A stretch of 64,000 nt of DNA from Turbatrix aceti (GCA_963969345.1 OZ017766.1:6882001-6946000), one strand, 5' to 3'; shown: positions 1 through 11,862, counted from the stretch's first letter. The notes: generated by a model from the letters alone, not told the origin. Program-made: numbers and translations.

Positions 1-260
1 ACTGTTACGTTCAATTTTTTGTTCGTAAACGATCAAATATGTTACGTCACGATAAAATGTTTTAAGTTCAGTTTTTTTGACCCAAAATAACGAAATGTGT
101 TATGTTCACTTTTCTTGTTCGGAAATGATAAAATGCGTTACGTTCAGTTTACTTTTCCCGAAAAGATCAAATTCTTCGTCTTCAGTTGTTTTCTTGTCCA
201 GTTACGATCAATTTTTTCGTGTGTTCAGTTTTTCCTACCCAAAAACGCCACTTTTTCGTG
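1..260. repeat. Degenerate short-period repeat
   Basis: A GTTACGTTCA-TTTTT-GATAAAAT phrase recurs in degraded form about every 40-60 bases, for instance at 4-20, 41-58, 65-80, 108-118 and 139-153. No coding potential is seen. From here to 1012 there is no gene I can support; the stretch is the 3' flank of the ZNF598-type gene and whatever lies to the left. Confidence 0.4.
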
Positions 261-677
261 ACATCCGATCCCAAGTGCTTCTCTTTAAGCCCGTAAATGT
301 GCCTGAACGCCGCCTTTCTCTTTTTTTTTTGCGGTAGACGGTAGCGGCAGGTCTTCATTCTTCCGGGTGATCCGGTCAAGAGCGTTCGCAGACGAACGAC
401 ACCACAGTGACCACCGTTACCGACCAGTACAGTGTTTGCTTGCGATGGAACGGCTAATTCCGATGGCACGCGACTCGACTCGTCTCGTCTCCACTTCAGG
501 TGAACAGTCCGGGTCGGTCATCCCCCATTCCTCATCCCGTTCGTTCGACGACAGGGGGGAGGGGGAGGTGTGCGCGGAGGTCCGTCAAGTCTCGCGTGTA
601 AGCGGGGCTTGTTCGACACGCGCGCGCGCGTGTCCCTCGTCTCGGCAAACAACAAGCCAAGACAAGGAGCTAGCGCC

Positions 678-782
678 CCGCCGCCGACGACGACGACGAC
701 GACGACGACCCATACTTCATCAACAACATCATCCTCATCATCATCATTGAGGTAAGTCCTGGTCCTCCTCCTCCTCCTCCTC
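678..782. repeat. GAC and CTC trinucleotide microsatellites
   Basis: A (GAC)n run at about 684-710 is followed by an ATC/CAT-rich stretch and a CCT run at 763-780. Open frames here encode only Arg, Thr or Asp runs that follow the repeat, so I do not call a gene. Confidence 0.6.
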
Positions 783-1012
783 ACTCGTCGATGCTTTCCT
801 CCTCGCGGGCAGGCTGTTATCGTTTTACCTGTGCAATATTAGAGTACCCGATTGCTAAATATCTAATACTGTCAGGTAATGACGATTCACAGCCTCGTCG
901 CTAAGGATATTATCGTCGCCGAATTCCGGAATTTGCCGTTGATCGGTCGCTGTTTGTTTGGGTCCTACCACGCCTGTCGTATCGGTATCGGGTGGCGTCG
1001 CGTGCTCTGCCC

Positions 1013-4000
1013 TCAGCAGAAGCCGGGAGGCGGTTGCACGGAGAAGCCGGGAGGAACAGATGGAGCCGGATTCTGAGTCGTAGTGGATCCCGATGAGAAA
1101 GGCCAGAGGCTGGACAGACGCTGAAAAAAATTGTACAATTTTAGGTATAATTACGGTAAGATAAAATATTTTTTGGCCTATTTTTCAGTCAAAAATAAAA
1201 AAGATCAGTTTATACCCATTTTTTTATAAAATCCCAAAAACTTACTTCAGCCAGCGAAGTCCCGGCGTTCGTCGACGACTCTCCAGCAACCGGGGTCGAA
1301 GTCGACAAGTTCGGCGAAAACGGAGCAGCAAACAAAGAAGGCCACGGATCAGCGGTAGCTGCAGGCGCTGGCGGAGGCGGCTTGGTGGTTGCCGGGACGG
1401 CCTTGCTCGGAGAATGAGCAGGAACAGAAGCCGCCACCTCAGCGGCCGTCTTCTTCGCCGGAAGAGGGCCCAACTTCGCCGCGACAGCCCGAAGAGTGCT
1501 TACAGGCTCGATACGGACAAAGTTGTCTTCGGTGCGGGTGTACGAAACCCCGGAAGACGTCGGAGCCTCGCTAGCTGCTGCTGCTGCTGTCGGTTCAGGA
1601 GCCGGAGCAGCACCAGCGCCACCACCAGCCTTGTCCTGCTGCTTTTTGGCTTTGCGTTCGTTTTTGAGGCGCTCTTTTTCTTCGAGTTCAGCGAGAATTT
1701 CAAATTTCGATTTCTGGCCAAGAGTTGGGGTTTCCTGCATGCGAGCCATGACCGCCGAGATGGGAACGGCTTTTGAGCGCTGCGCGACCTTCTTCGCCTT
1801 CTTGTTGGCCTCGACGTAGAGCAGAGGGTCCTGTGGTTCGGACTGCGAGGGGCCCGGGTCGGGTTGACCATTTTGCACGGCTCGGACTCGATCCTGCATG
1901 TGTTCGGGCCAGATATCGGGGATGGGTAAGACTTTTGGACGCTTGGAGCCCGATGGCTTCGCGGACGCGTTTTGATCCGGTTGGGAGTTGTTTGAAAACT
2001 TAAAAAAAAGTAAAATACATCTCAGTTCATTTTTGGAAATTGTTCATGAAATTTTGCCAAAAATTAGCTTTTACTGTAAAATTTAGCTGTCTGGAGCACG
2101 ATCTGGCAGAATTATGGTTGCCGGAAATCGCGTTTTTGCCATTTTTGACGATTTTTAGCACATTGTTGCTGAAAAACTACGGCATTTCCAAAGTCGGGAT
2201 ACAAATTGATCGACGTGATTTTTGATGGAGAATCAGAGAAAAATATAAAAATTTGAGATTTTCACCTTGAAAAATGCCGAAAATCGCATTTAAAAAATGG
2301 CAACATTTGTTTCGGCATTTTTCAAAGTGATAACCTCAAATTTTTATATTTTTGTGTGATGCTCCATAAAAAATTACGTCGATCAATTTGTACCTCGATT
2401 TTGGAAATACCGTAGTTTCTTAGCTACAATGTGCCAAAAATCGTCAAAAACGCAGTTACCGACAACCATATTTCTGCCAGATCGTGCTCCAGGCAGCAAG
2501 AATTCCAAAAATGTTTTAATTTTTGAAAAAAAACTCACAAGTGCAGACGGCGGCTTTCCCTTGCCCCAAACAGACCCCGGGGCAGCCTTCTTCGTCGGAG
2601 CCCCAAGCGTTGGGAACTCCTCCGCGGGAGCAACCGGGGGCCTAGGCTTCGGCCGAAGAGCCGGAAACTGCTCCCGCGTGTTGTTCAAATTAACCGGCGG
2701 ATTCTGCGCCTGCATGGCCTGGGCTTCCCGGCGCCAGTTTGGCATCGAGTACTGCGCCGCAGAAACCGCAGCGGGTGGTGGAGGAGGAGCCGCGCCACCG
2801 AGGGTCGGAAAATCTTCCGTAGACCCCGCACTGGGGCGGAAATTAGCTCCCGGCACGATTCGGGTCATCGTATGCTGCGCAGAAGGCACAATACGCACGG
2901 TTACGTTCGGCAGGGATTCCTGTGGGGGTTGAGAGGGCGGAGAGGGGTTCTGGTGGTTATTCGAGGATCCACGACTGTCTTGGAAGCCAGATCGATGGTT
3001 GATGCGGAAGTCAATGTTTATGTGACGGTTGTTGGCATTTCCCGTGTGTTCTGCGGCCTAAAAGCCAGAAATACGGTCAATTTTGGGTAAAAAAGGATGG
3101 CAAAAATTTTCTGCGCATAATAAAAAAAAAAGTAAAAAAATCAAAAATAATACGCGCGTTTTTTTTAAAATCTACATGTTTAAAATTTAAGAAATTTAAT
3201 TTTTTTAACTAGATATCATTCGACTCAGTTTTTGATCAGATATATTTTTTTATTAAACACAAAAATGAAAAGTCCCGATTTAAAAAATGCCAAAAAAAAT
3301 TTTTATAATGAAACTTTTTATTTCGGCGTTTTTTAAAACGAAATTCTTTTATTTTTATATTTGTGAAAAAAATTTCCCATAAAAACTAAATTTAAAAAAT
3401 AAAATTTCAAATTTCTTAAATGAAATTTTTCGATAAAAACCACCCGGATCACTTTTTTGCCCTCTATGAACAATTTTGGGGTAGAATCCCATCAAAAATC
3501 ACCCACCATGTGAACCTGAAGATCGACGTCATCGCCAAAGACGATACCCATCTCCCGGCATTCCTGGACCATGCAGGGATGGTGAGACTTCCGGTAGTGA
3601 CGATGAAGCTGTTCCACAGTCTCGAAAAATTGGTTGACCCGACCATTCGACTCACAGACCTGGCAGAAGAAATGCTGGGTTCTCAGGTGACGATAGCGGT
3701 GTTCGTTGTTGAAAAACCTGTCCGGACAGAAGAGACACGTCGGATGACCCTGTTCGCCGTTGGTTTCCGTAAGTTTGCCGGTAATGTGCTTTTCGAGGTC
3801 TTCTCTTTTGTACGTAGTTCGATCCTTGGTCAGCAAACTCAGGTTCTCGGTGCAAATCGTGCAGTACAGGTATCCGTGGGTCTGACTTGTGTGGAGTCGG
3901 AGCTCGTTGAACGTGTTGAAAATCATTTCGATGCCTCTGAACCCCAAAAAAATCATAAAAACGCCAAAAAAAAATTTAAAAACTCACTCAGCCTTGCAAA

Positions 4001-5034
4001 ACTTGCACTCGTGGCAGAGGTAGGCATCGTAGCACTTGACGCAGTAGTCGTTGGCAAAGTGTATGCCGTACTTTTTGCTTCGGATGACTGGGACGTCGGT
4101 TGTAGGGATGCCCTGGGGGGTCAGGGAAAAGGGCAGGGATGCGATGTAGAGCTAAAAAATGGGAAGAAATGACAAAAAAAATTGTCTTGACACGAAAAAA
4201 AATCAAGGCCTAAATTTTAGTTTTGTCACAAAAAAATCTGAATTCAGATTTTTGTCCTAGCACGAAAAAAAAGAAGTAGATTTTTGTCCTGGCACGAAAA
4301 AAAATTAAAAGTAGATTTTTGTCCCGGCACGAAAAAAAAGAAGTAGATTTTTGTCCTGGCACGAAAAAAAATAAAAACCCAGATTTTTGTCCTGGCACGA
4401 AAAAAATGAATTCAAGACCTACCTCTTCGATGGGAGCCCGACACTGGGGACACTGCTGGGATTCACAGAGGACCCGGATTTTGATGCAGCACTCGAGGCA
4501 CACAGCGTGCTGGCATTTGCCGAAACCAAAGATATCTGAGGGCTGACAACAGATGTGGCATTCCTGGCGCTCAAATTGTATCGGCACTCCTGCGTGATCC
4601 TTTCGGTCCTAAAAATAATATTTTTTTGAAATTTGACGTTTTGGATGATAAAAACAACAAAAAAGTCGAAATTTCGTTAAAAAAATAGAAAAAAGTAAAA
4701 AAATCGAAATTTCGTAAAAAAAACCAACCTCAACATGAACCTGAGGATGAACCTTCCGGCCTCGACCGCCGCCATGGCCACCACTGCGCCGAGCTGGATG
4801 TGGAGCATTTCTCCCGCCACTGCCACCACCACCGCCGCCGCCGCCGCCGCCATGGCCTCCACGTCGATGGTCAGGATTGTTCTGGGGTCTGCCCCGACCA
4901 TTTCCGTTTCCACCACCATTGCCGCCACCGCCACCGCCGCGATTCCGACGTCCACCGCCATTATTCTGGCGACCAGGATTCGGATTCGGATTCGGATTTG
5001 GATTGGCAGCAGGAGAAGGACGCGTATCAGCCAT
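1013..5034 (-). CDS. ZNF598: ZNF598/Hel2-type E3 ubiquitin ligase (collided-ribosome sensor)
   Basis: Seven exons: 5034-4729, 4608-4423, 4151-3988, 3936-3507, 3057-2539, 1998-1246, 1120-1013; about 821 residues. Seen: a Gly/Asn/Arg-rich N-terminus; a RING (CHICC, then CLECC, then CPQC) in exon 2; a second Cys cluster ending CHECKFCKA in exon 3; a chain of C2H2-type fingers in exon 4 that is completed across the next junction; EDFPTLGG and EEFPTLGA motifs in exon 5; a Lys/Glu-rich coiled stretch; and a C-terminal PPGF/PPPGF tail. Order, motifs and size fit ZNF598 (human about 900 residues). The known role of the family is ubiquitination of 40S proteins on collided ribosomes. The start is the ATG at 5034. 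The last exon is short (36 codons with stop) but keeps phase and gives the family-like proline tail. Confidence 0.92.
2041..2515. repeat. Intronic long palindrome, family A, copy 1
   Basis: Two arms of about 230 bases form an imperfect inverted repeat centred near 2305. Each arm carries the phrase TTGACGATTTTTGGCACATTG in degraded form and GAAAAATGCCGAAA at its inner end. The copy lies wholly in the fifth intron of the ZNF598-type gene. Relatives lie at about 19690, 29400 and 53310. It resembles a fold-back MITE; I could not fix its exact ends. Confidence 0.75.
4180..4408. repeat. Intronic tandem repeat, unit about 30-40 bases
   Basis: The phrase GATTTTTGTCCTGGCACGAAAAAAA is repeated five times from about 4250 to 4408, with weaker copies starting at 4180. 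It fills most of intron 2 of the ZNF598-type gene. Confidence 0.85.
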
Positions 5035-5905
5035 AGCAGCACTCACTGGTTTGTCTGGGGTGAATCAATTGATAACAGCAAAAAATGTTATTGAAAGAAA
5101 AAATATCGAAGAAATAGGGAGAAATGAACCGGATTGAAACAGGAGATATTAATATTAGCCCTGAAAACGATGCAATCTGGTACAATTAAACGAACGCAAA
5201 AAACGGACAAAAAGAACAACGAACAATGGCAAAATAAAAAAAGAAATAAATAAACGTAAGAGATTGACGTAAAAACACAGCCGCAGCCGTGTAAAAAGTT
5301 GTGGCAGCTACGTTGGAGCAATTGAATTTCGCGTTGGGAGTATTGAAAGCTGTAAAAATAATGATTGCGTATTTTTGGGGCAATAAATGTTCTTTCGCTG
5401 TTTGCTTTTCTTTTCGACAATTGCTATTGCACAATATTGAACTTTCTGGTGACGATGATGCAAATCTGATGTCACGATTATCAGCATCATAATGAGTGCC
5501 ATTTTGCAACAGGTTGACAAGAAATGTGTAACAGTTTATTTTGGTAATTCTTCATCAAATGTCAAAAAACAGCTTTTTCAAAGTAAATTTTACATATTGG
5601 TCAATTAAAATTAACGTTGACACATTCCTAATAAGTGAAAGCGAAAATTTTGGGGTTTGCAAAATTCTTGAAGGGATAATTTGAGGTTTGACGCGGTAAA
5701 CGGTCGCCTGCAGCGTCCGTCAATTTTTCGTGAACTCAAACTGTCACTCTTCAGATGCCTGGATGGTAAATGGGATACGTCGGCTACTCGGACGGGGATA
5801 TGGGATGGGGATAATCGGCACAGCTTGAAATTTGCCGTGGGAAAGGCGGATGGCATAAAAGGCAACTTGCAGATTTCTATAACGACCGTAAATCGTCATG
5901 GTTCA
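5035..5905. other. Intergenic region between the ZNF598-type gene and the collagen
   Basis: No gene is supported. Base composition is even and no long conserved-looking frame is present. It should hold the promoter of the leftward ZNF598-type gene and upstream sequence of the collagen. Confidence 0.5.
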
Positions 5906-5968
5906 ATGACGATGCCCCGGAGAGTGTTTTTCGTGGACTCTTTTCACGCCGAATCACCTAAAAAATGA
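5906..5968 (+). pseudogene. Partial duplicate of collagen first exon
   Basis: A 30-base exact match (5911-5940 versus 6158-6187) repeats the start of the collagen first exon. The copy still has its own ATG in the same frame (ATGACGATG versus ATGGCGATG in the real gene) and encodes MTMPRRVFFVDSFH, then diverges and meets a TGA at 5966. It could be a dead remnant, an upstream ORF in the 5' leader of the collagen transcript, or an alternative first exon. No good splice donor is visible straight after it. Confidence 0.6.
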
Positions 5969-6152
5969 AAATATCGTTACGAATGGTAAAAAAACGTAAA
6001 ACATACCGTAAATTCAATGTATGATGTCTCGAAGCGAAAAATTGTTATAACCAGTTTTACGTTCTTTTTTGTTTTTTTACGATCTTTTTTTCTGATTTGT
6101 TTGTTTTTTTAGGCCTAAAACTCGAACTTTTGGGTATCGTAACTGTTCGTGG

Positions 6153-7667
6153 ATGGCGATGCCCCGGAGAGTGTTTTTCGTGGACTCATTCCACGATCCT
6201 GTGCTCAACGTCCCGGATGTCAGCGAAACCAAGCACCGACTCTTCTTCCTGCTCTACCTGAGCCTGGCAATGGTCATGCTCAGTCTGCTGTCCGTGGTTA
6301 CACTCATACCTCTGTGGATCCAGGAAATTCGGCATCTGGAGACCGCCGGGGGCCATGAGATCGCTTCTGTTCTGGTTTGTCTATCAAAAAATTTTTTTTC
6401 ACGGTAAAAAATTTTTTTCAGAAGCAAACAGAAGTCGCCTGGAGCTCGCTGCTCCAGATGCAGTCCGATACCCCAACTATATCCTGGGCCCGACTCAGAC
6501 GACAGACAAACGACGATTTTTACTACAATGGCGATTCTGATCCTTATAGGAAAGAATCGGTCGTTTCTGCGTCGTATAAAGTCAAAAATTACTATCAGGC
6601 TGAGCCTACCTGTTTGTTGATTTTTTTATTGTCTGTCGTTCTTTTTAGGCTAAAAATGTGTTTCAGGCTGTTGCCCGGACCTGGCTTCAAACCCCGGCCT
6701 TATCGACACCCTACCTGTGTCCTCCGCGTGCCCAAAAGGTCCTCGAGGCCCCCCAGGACAGCGAGGCCCGATCGGCGAACCGGGAATGTCGGGCCTACCC
6801 GGTCGTCCTGGTTTCTCGTCGGCTGATGGGAACGGCGGAGACTTTTTCGAGCACCCCTACGATCAAATATTTATCAGCCAACAACAACAAATGCCCAGAA
6901 TCTGTGAACCCTGCCCCTACGGTCCATCTGGGCAACCAGGTGGAAAGGGTCGACCCGGTCCGACGGGTCCCAGAGGCGTTCCCGGTTCCCCAGGTAAACA
7001 TGGTCACCACGGATATCCGGGTTCCGTCGGTCCGACAGGTGATATGGGTCCTCGAGGGCGTCCTGGTCAACCTGGGCTACCTGGAGCCGAGGGTCTTCCG
7101 GGCTTTAAACGCGCCGTCGGTCGCCCCGGTGCCAAGGGAAATCGCGGAGATTCCGGCGCACAGGGCATCCGTGGACCAACCGGGCAGCGTGGGACCCCTG
7201 GAAATCCGGGGACCATGGGTCGACCTGGTCCACCTGGAATCAGGGGTCAGAGGGGTCTGGATGGAGTTGACGGCGCCATGGGCGGCTCAGGTCGTCCCGG
7301 GACCGATGGATTTTACTGTCAGTGCCCACCACGGAGCATTGCAGTTGAAAGGCCGGCTTATGCCCTGGCAGAACGAAAGATAGTGCACATGCCGACAACT
7401 CAGCCTCCGGAAAACTACGCGAGAAATGTTTATTCATACTCGCAGGACGCGAAACCGGAAGCCTACGGCATCCCTCTTGCCACGACGAGACATTTTGGAC
7501 GTGCATCGCCTCCGCTCCCGACCCCGCCTCCGATTTATCACACGGCAGATGAATACGATGAAAACGGATTCATGGGCAAGGACACGTTTCTGAAGACTGT
7601 TCAGCGGCCTTCTATCAGCTACAGTATGGATTTCGTTGACGAGACCCACTTTCGTAAACACGCGTGA
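6153..7667 (+). CDS. Nematode cuticle collagen
   Basis: Exons 6153-6374, 6422-6611, 6667-7667; about 470 residues. A short N-terminus is followed by a hydrophobic segment (residues about 27-53, type II signal anchor), an RLRR site at 98-101 where cuticle collagens are processed by a subtilisin-like protease, and a Cys cluster formed at the exon 2/3 junction (TCCCPD). Gly-X-Y blocks follow (SSACPKGPRGPPG onwards), interrupted by a non-collagenous linker rich in Gln/Phe with a CEPCPYGP motif, then a long triple-helix block ending at CQCPP. A C-terminal tail of about 110 non-collagenous residues is long for the family. The protein is expected to be secreted and cross-linked into the cuticle. Splice phases (0, then 1) keep the helix frame open throughout. 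Confidence 0.93.
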
Positions 7668-8020
7668 TTTGCAGATATCGTCTCAAACTGTGTAAAAAAC
7701 GTAAAATAAACTGTAAAAAAATTGAAAGTAAATTCAAGTTGTGGTGTTTTGAAGCGAAAATTGTACGCTTTTCACGATATTTTCTGACGAACTTTCAGGT
7801 ATCGTAGTAATTGATCTGACTCTGATTCAGAATCGAGAGTCGACTCTTGATTCTCAGATTTCACGAAATCAAAAATTTTGAGAGTCATTTTGTGAAAATG
7901 AACTCGACTCTCAGAGAGCGAAACACTGGTCTCGACATCAAAGTTTTGGCACATTGATTGGCACGCATTTTCTCTGGCAATTAATTGTGTTACATTTAAA
8001 TATAAATATAATCTAACCCC
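7668..8020. other. Intergenic, short inverted repeats
   Basis: There is no coding signal. From about 7815 to 7925 the words GAATCGAGAGTCGACTCTTGATTC and ACTCGACTCTCAGAG form overlapping palindromes built on GAGAGTCGACTC. This may be the remains of a small inverted-repeat element. Confidence 0.4.
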
Positions 8021-8023
8021 CTA

Positions 8024-8097
8024 TTTTTTATTTATTTATTTATTTCACCATTACTCAGTGGTTAGTTATCATTAGACCAGATGTTCCGGTCTAATGA
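8024..8097 (-). mobile_element. 3' end of a dispersed retroelement with (AAAT)n tail
   Basis: Read on the minus strand, a core of about 43 bases (GGTCTAATGATAACTAACC, then ACTGAGTAATGG) runs into a TGAAATAAATAAATAAATAAA tail. The same core and tail recur at about 49068-49137 in the same orientation. A shared 3' end with a short tandem tail suggests a truncated non-LTR retrotransposon or SINE; the 5' sequence differs between the copies. Confidence 0.5.
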
Positions 8098-8298
8098 AAA
8101 AACCGTCCCCTTTTTATGTTACCGTACATCATGTATTTTTTGCATGTATAAATAAATAAAAGGCCGTTGCAAGCTTCGAATGGATTTTTAGCAGGATCAG
8201 TAGCAAAAATGTGCGTCCCGATGCATTTCCCTTCTATGAAAAACTTCATTACGATAGTGTATGTAATACGTAATGTACCATTGAATACAACGAATATA

Positions 8299-9358
8299 CA
8301 CGGAGAAGTCGAAACCAAGCTTACGTCGACGCAGAGTCAGACATACGGCATGTTAAGTCAGATTACGGTCGACTTAAGCGATGTCAGACTTGCGACAAAC
8401 TTGCAACAAGTTTGAAAAAAATGAAAAAATAAAAAAATGAACGTTTTTCGCTGTTCATAGGGCTGCAATCTGACATTTACATGGCACAAACTTAACATTT
8501 TGTCAAAAATTGGTTGTATCAAGCTTGCGGTGCAGCAAAGTCAGACTTGTGCCCCTTAATTTGGCAATTTGCCTGAAGTTGTTCAATTCAAATTTTACTT
8601 TTTTTGTTTTTTTTGATGAAAAGTTATCGAATCTCAAAGCGAAATTGACTTCGCGATCTTTCGATAAAAATTTTGCATTCGATTCATGTTTCAATTCTTT
8701 CTTGTTTTCAGTCAGTGTTCGCATTTGTCCGTTTGTGTCGAGCTTTTGTTTTTTATCTGTTGTTTTTTTTCGTTTTAGATATCAGTTTCGACGTTGCGCG
8801 GAGTGATGATTGCCGAGAGAAGCACTTCTTTACCAACAACTACTTTTTATGATTCAAAACAACTTCGAGGTTTGTTTGTAAGTTTTTATGTACATTTAAC
8901 AAAAAGATTATACATTTTTTCAGGAATCAGAATCATGAAAAGCGCCCCTGAATCATCATTACGAAAATACCGCTGAATCAAAAATGCTTGACGACGAACG
9001 CGTCCGCGACGGAACTGGCACCGGTGATCATACCCGCACATCGACGACAACAGCACCCATGGTTAGCCGTTGATCCGGCGTTATTCTTGTCTTTTTTTGT
9101 TAACTTGATGATTGTTTTGTTAATTTGAGCACATAAAATGATGCAATGAGAAAACGTGGACACAAGGGGACACAATAGGGATGGAAAACACAAAATAACA
9201 ACCGGGCACGAACGCTACCTAATATGCAAATTTTACGCCTATACGTTAAGCTTGCGTCGAGTCAGAGTTAAGCTTGCGTCCTTTTTATGGCAAGTTTACA
9301 AATGGCCGGCGCAAACTTAACTTTAACGGGACGCAAGCTTGGTTTCGAATTCTCCGTG
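8299..9358. mobile_element. Non-autonomous DNA transposon with TA target duplication
   Basis: Terminal inverted repeats of about 30 bases begin CACGGAGAA and continue through TCGAAACCAAGCTTGCGTC. The left copy is at 8299-8328 and the right copy, reversed, at 9329-9358. The ends are flanked by TA (8297-8298 and 9359-9360). The 1,060-base body is AT-rich with sub-terminal repeats of AAGCTTGCGTC and CAGACTTGCG, and holds no frame resembling a transposase. TA duplication is typical of Tc1/mariner-type elements. Confidence 0.8.
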
Positions 9359-9360
9359 TA

Positions 9361-10050
9361 ACGGTAAATACATCTTATCAAAGAACAAGTTATACTGATC
9401 TGATGCATAAGTTTTCTGCATGCTCACCGGTGTTAAGACAACAGATCTGCACATTTACACTCATTGATAACAGTTCTGGCGCAGAGTAGTGAAGAGTAAT
9501 TCTGGTGAAGAGTAGTGTTGTACTGAGTCATTATTGACATAGTTTTCGGCAAGAAGAGTGTGATTAAAATTCTGATAGGCCGCCAAATTGAAGCCGTTAC
9601 ACTACGATTTAAGGTATACCTACCATTTGTTTTTGCATTTATCTTTAGAGATGTCTCAAACGTATACAAGTATACTTGTACTCACAAATTACTCTATTTT
9701 TTTCCTTTTCTACCGCTCGCTCTGCTCCTGCTCCTTTGATTTAAAATTTTTTGAGCTTGCTTCGATCGCACCAGGGTGGCGAAATCTCCCGGGAGATTGC
9801 ATCCGGGAGACTTGTGCGTTCGCTGCGCTCCCGCTCAAAAGCGGTCAAAAACCCTGGTTGGAACCTATTTTTATAATTTGCTAACGTGAGATCGCGTGTT
9901 CTTTTTATTTCCATTGATATCATTTTGGATGCGAAGCGGAGGAAATAATAGATTTTAGTCCAGAGAAATTCCAGATTGCCTACAAAAAGCATAAATCACG
10001 CTTCTTCGCCTTTTCGGTATTTCACACCTTATTTGCGTTTTTTATTTAAA
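9361..10050. other. Intergenic region upstream of the TRPA-like gene
   Basis: No exon is supported. I looked here for ankyrin-repeat exons of the following channel gene and saw none. A GC-rich patch (9775-9850) contains a CGGGAGA/TCTCCCGGG inverted repeat. Confidence 0.4.
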
Positions 10051-11568
10051 ATGGAACTGGAAGAGCTCAGATCTGACTCGAGGCTTGAGGACGTCGAGAG
10101 ACCGACAGACGAAGAAGACACCGGGTATGTATGCAATGCTTTTTTTAAAAAAGCACACGTTGCTGATTTAGCATAACACTTTCCGATTGCGATGATAACA
10201 CGGAAATCTTCAAGGACTGCAAAAATAAAAGAGTCATTTACAAATTCAACTACACTAATATACAGATTAACTGGCGTAATCTGGAAAAATTGTACGAAGC
10301 TGATGATAATCTCTTAATTTTGCACCCTGCCGTGCTGAACTATGTCAACGAGATTCTATTACAATCAGCAGGAATTTTCACGATTGAAATATTGGCAAAT
10401 TTATTGTTTCCCTTATTGCTCTATTTTTACCTTCAGACAAAGCAGTATACGATTTCTAACATAATCGTTGCAGGTTTCGGGACCTTCTTAGCAGTTTTTC
10501 TTTGCGGTTACAGTTGTATTCGGGCAAAAATTAAAAAAACTGAAATTAATTATTGGCGCTCTATCAAAAAAGAGTTTATGTTGTGCATGATAAATGCAAA
10601 TTCACCTTTCGTTTCTTTCTTTTTTGCAATTTTTTTTTACCCTTCCTTGGTGCTTTTCTTGTGGATTCCTGATGACTATATCAACTTTGAGACAAAGGTA
10701 AATATCGGAGTCAAGTGACCAAGTTCACCCTGCCGTTTCAGAAAAATGTGATGGTGTTTGCAATCTTCTTTTCTTATATAAAGTGTCTGAGGGTGCTGAG
10801 GATGTCATTTTGCGGCAAGTACATGATAATGCTGCAAATTATTTTACGCACCTTCTTGAACACTGTTTTTATCTGGATACTGACGCTCACGTGCTTTGCC
10901 TTTTGTTTCCAATTGATTATGCATAAACAATTGGAAACCGGTACCGATGAGTCCAATTGGAACGACTCCACCACGACCAACTCGTCTGAATTGATGTCCT
11001 ATTTCCAGGTTTTTACTAAAATATCCGCCATGATGGTGGGCGAAATCGATGCCAACGACATTCTTAAACTCCGCGGTTGGATTCCCCTCCTGTTTCTTCT
11101 CGCATTCGAAATTGTTGCTGTCATCATTCTTATGAACCTCATGGTAAATCACTTGCACGAATTTTTTTCCATAACTCAGTTTGTTGTATGTTGTAGATCG
11201 CTATCGCTATCAGCAGCATGGATGAACTGAACACAGTTGCCAAATATGGCTGTCTTGATATAAAAGTACAATATGCCTTCGAAAATCTTCACATTTGTGA
11301 GATGCTGCGTTGCTTGTGTTTTTTTAAAAAAAGTATACTAATTTCAAATAGTAATATCAACGATATCGTGGGTGTCAGCTATTGTGATCATGCTGATAAA
11401 TTTAAATCAATGCATATTGTCACCATCCCCCCCATCTACCGCTGTAACCAAAATATAGAATTGGCTGCTGAACGAGATGAGTATTCTACAAAGCTGAAAA
11501 AATTCAACAACGAAATCTGGAGAATGTACGGGAGTTGGCTTATCGGCATAAACTTGGAAATCAGGTAA
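10051..11568 (+). CDS. TRPA-like cation channel, transmembrane part only
   Basis: Exons 10051-10124, 10172-10697, 10742-11143, 11197-11568; about 457 residues. Six hydrophobic segments are visible: S1 IEILANLLFPLLLYF, S2 IVAGFGTFLAVFLCG, S3 SFFFAIFFYPSLVLFLW, S4 near SYIKCLRVLR, S5 near TVFIWILTLTCFAFCF, and S6 FEIVAVIILMNLM. The pore loop is AMMVGEIDANDIL, close to the MMxGD/E pattern of TRPA channels. After S6, IAIAISSMDELNTVAKYG and the following helix fit the TRPA post-S6 region. The usual N-terminal ankyrin repeats are absent: only about 60-80 residues precede S1. The final AGG-TAA could also be read as a splice donor (AG/GTAAAA), so the C-terminus may continue, but I see no matching exon downstream, where a MITE and a retroelement begin. 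Confidence 0.8.
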
Positions 11569-11585
11569 AAAACTTCGGGACAACC

Positions 11586-11862
11586 CAGGCATGAAAATAG
11601 CCCGCCGAAGCCAGGCCCGGCCCGGGCTTGGGCGGGCCTGTGACTTTTCAGTTGGCCAGGAAAAACCCGTTTTGGCCCGCAATTAAATTTTAATTTAAAA
11701 TAACGTAAAAAATAAAGAAAAATATTTCGGTTATTTTTAACAACATTTAGTCCCCATGGATATAAAACATGGTATTTTATACAAACACCAGTAATTCATG
11801 TCATTTTTATAGCTATTAGTTGATATTTTTTAGCCTAAAAATTAGGCCCGTCTTCATGCCTG
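11586..11862. mobile_element. hAT-type MITE
   Basis: Ends CAGGCATGAA at 11586 and TTCATGCCTG at 11862 are inverted repeats. The flanking 8-mers GGACAACC (11578-11585) and GGAGAACC (11863-11870) differ at one base, fitting an aged 8-base hAT target duplication. The interior starts GC-rich (GCCCGGCCCGGGC) and then turns AT-rich. It sits 17 bases after the TRPA-like stop codon. Confidence 0.75.

Noticed and set aside
367..784. Overlapping open frames of about 60-130 residues on both strands
   Set aside because: They consist of Arg, Asp, Thr or His runs encoded by trinucleotide repeats, and have no splice context or domain.
6658..7383. 241-residue open frame overlapping the collagen in another frame
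   Set aside because: It lacks Gly-X-Y and starts mid-gene; it arises from the biased codon pattern of the collagen repeat.
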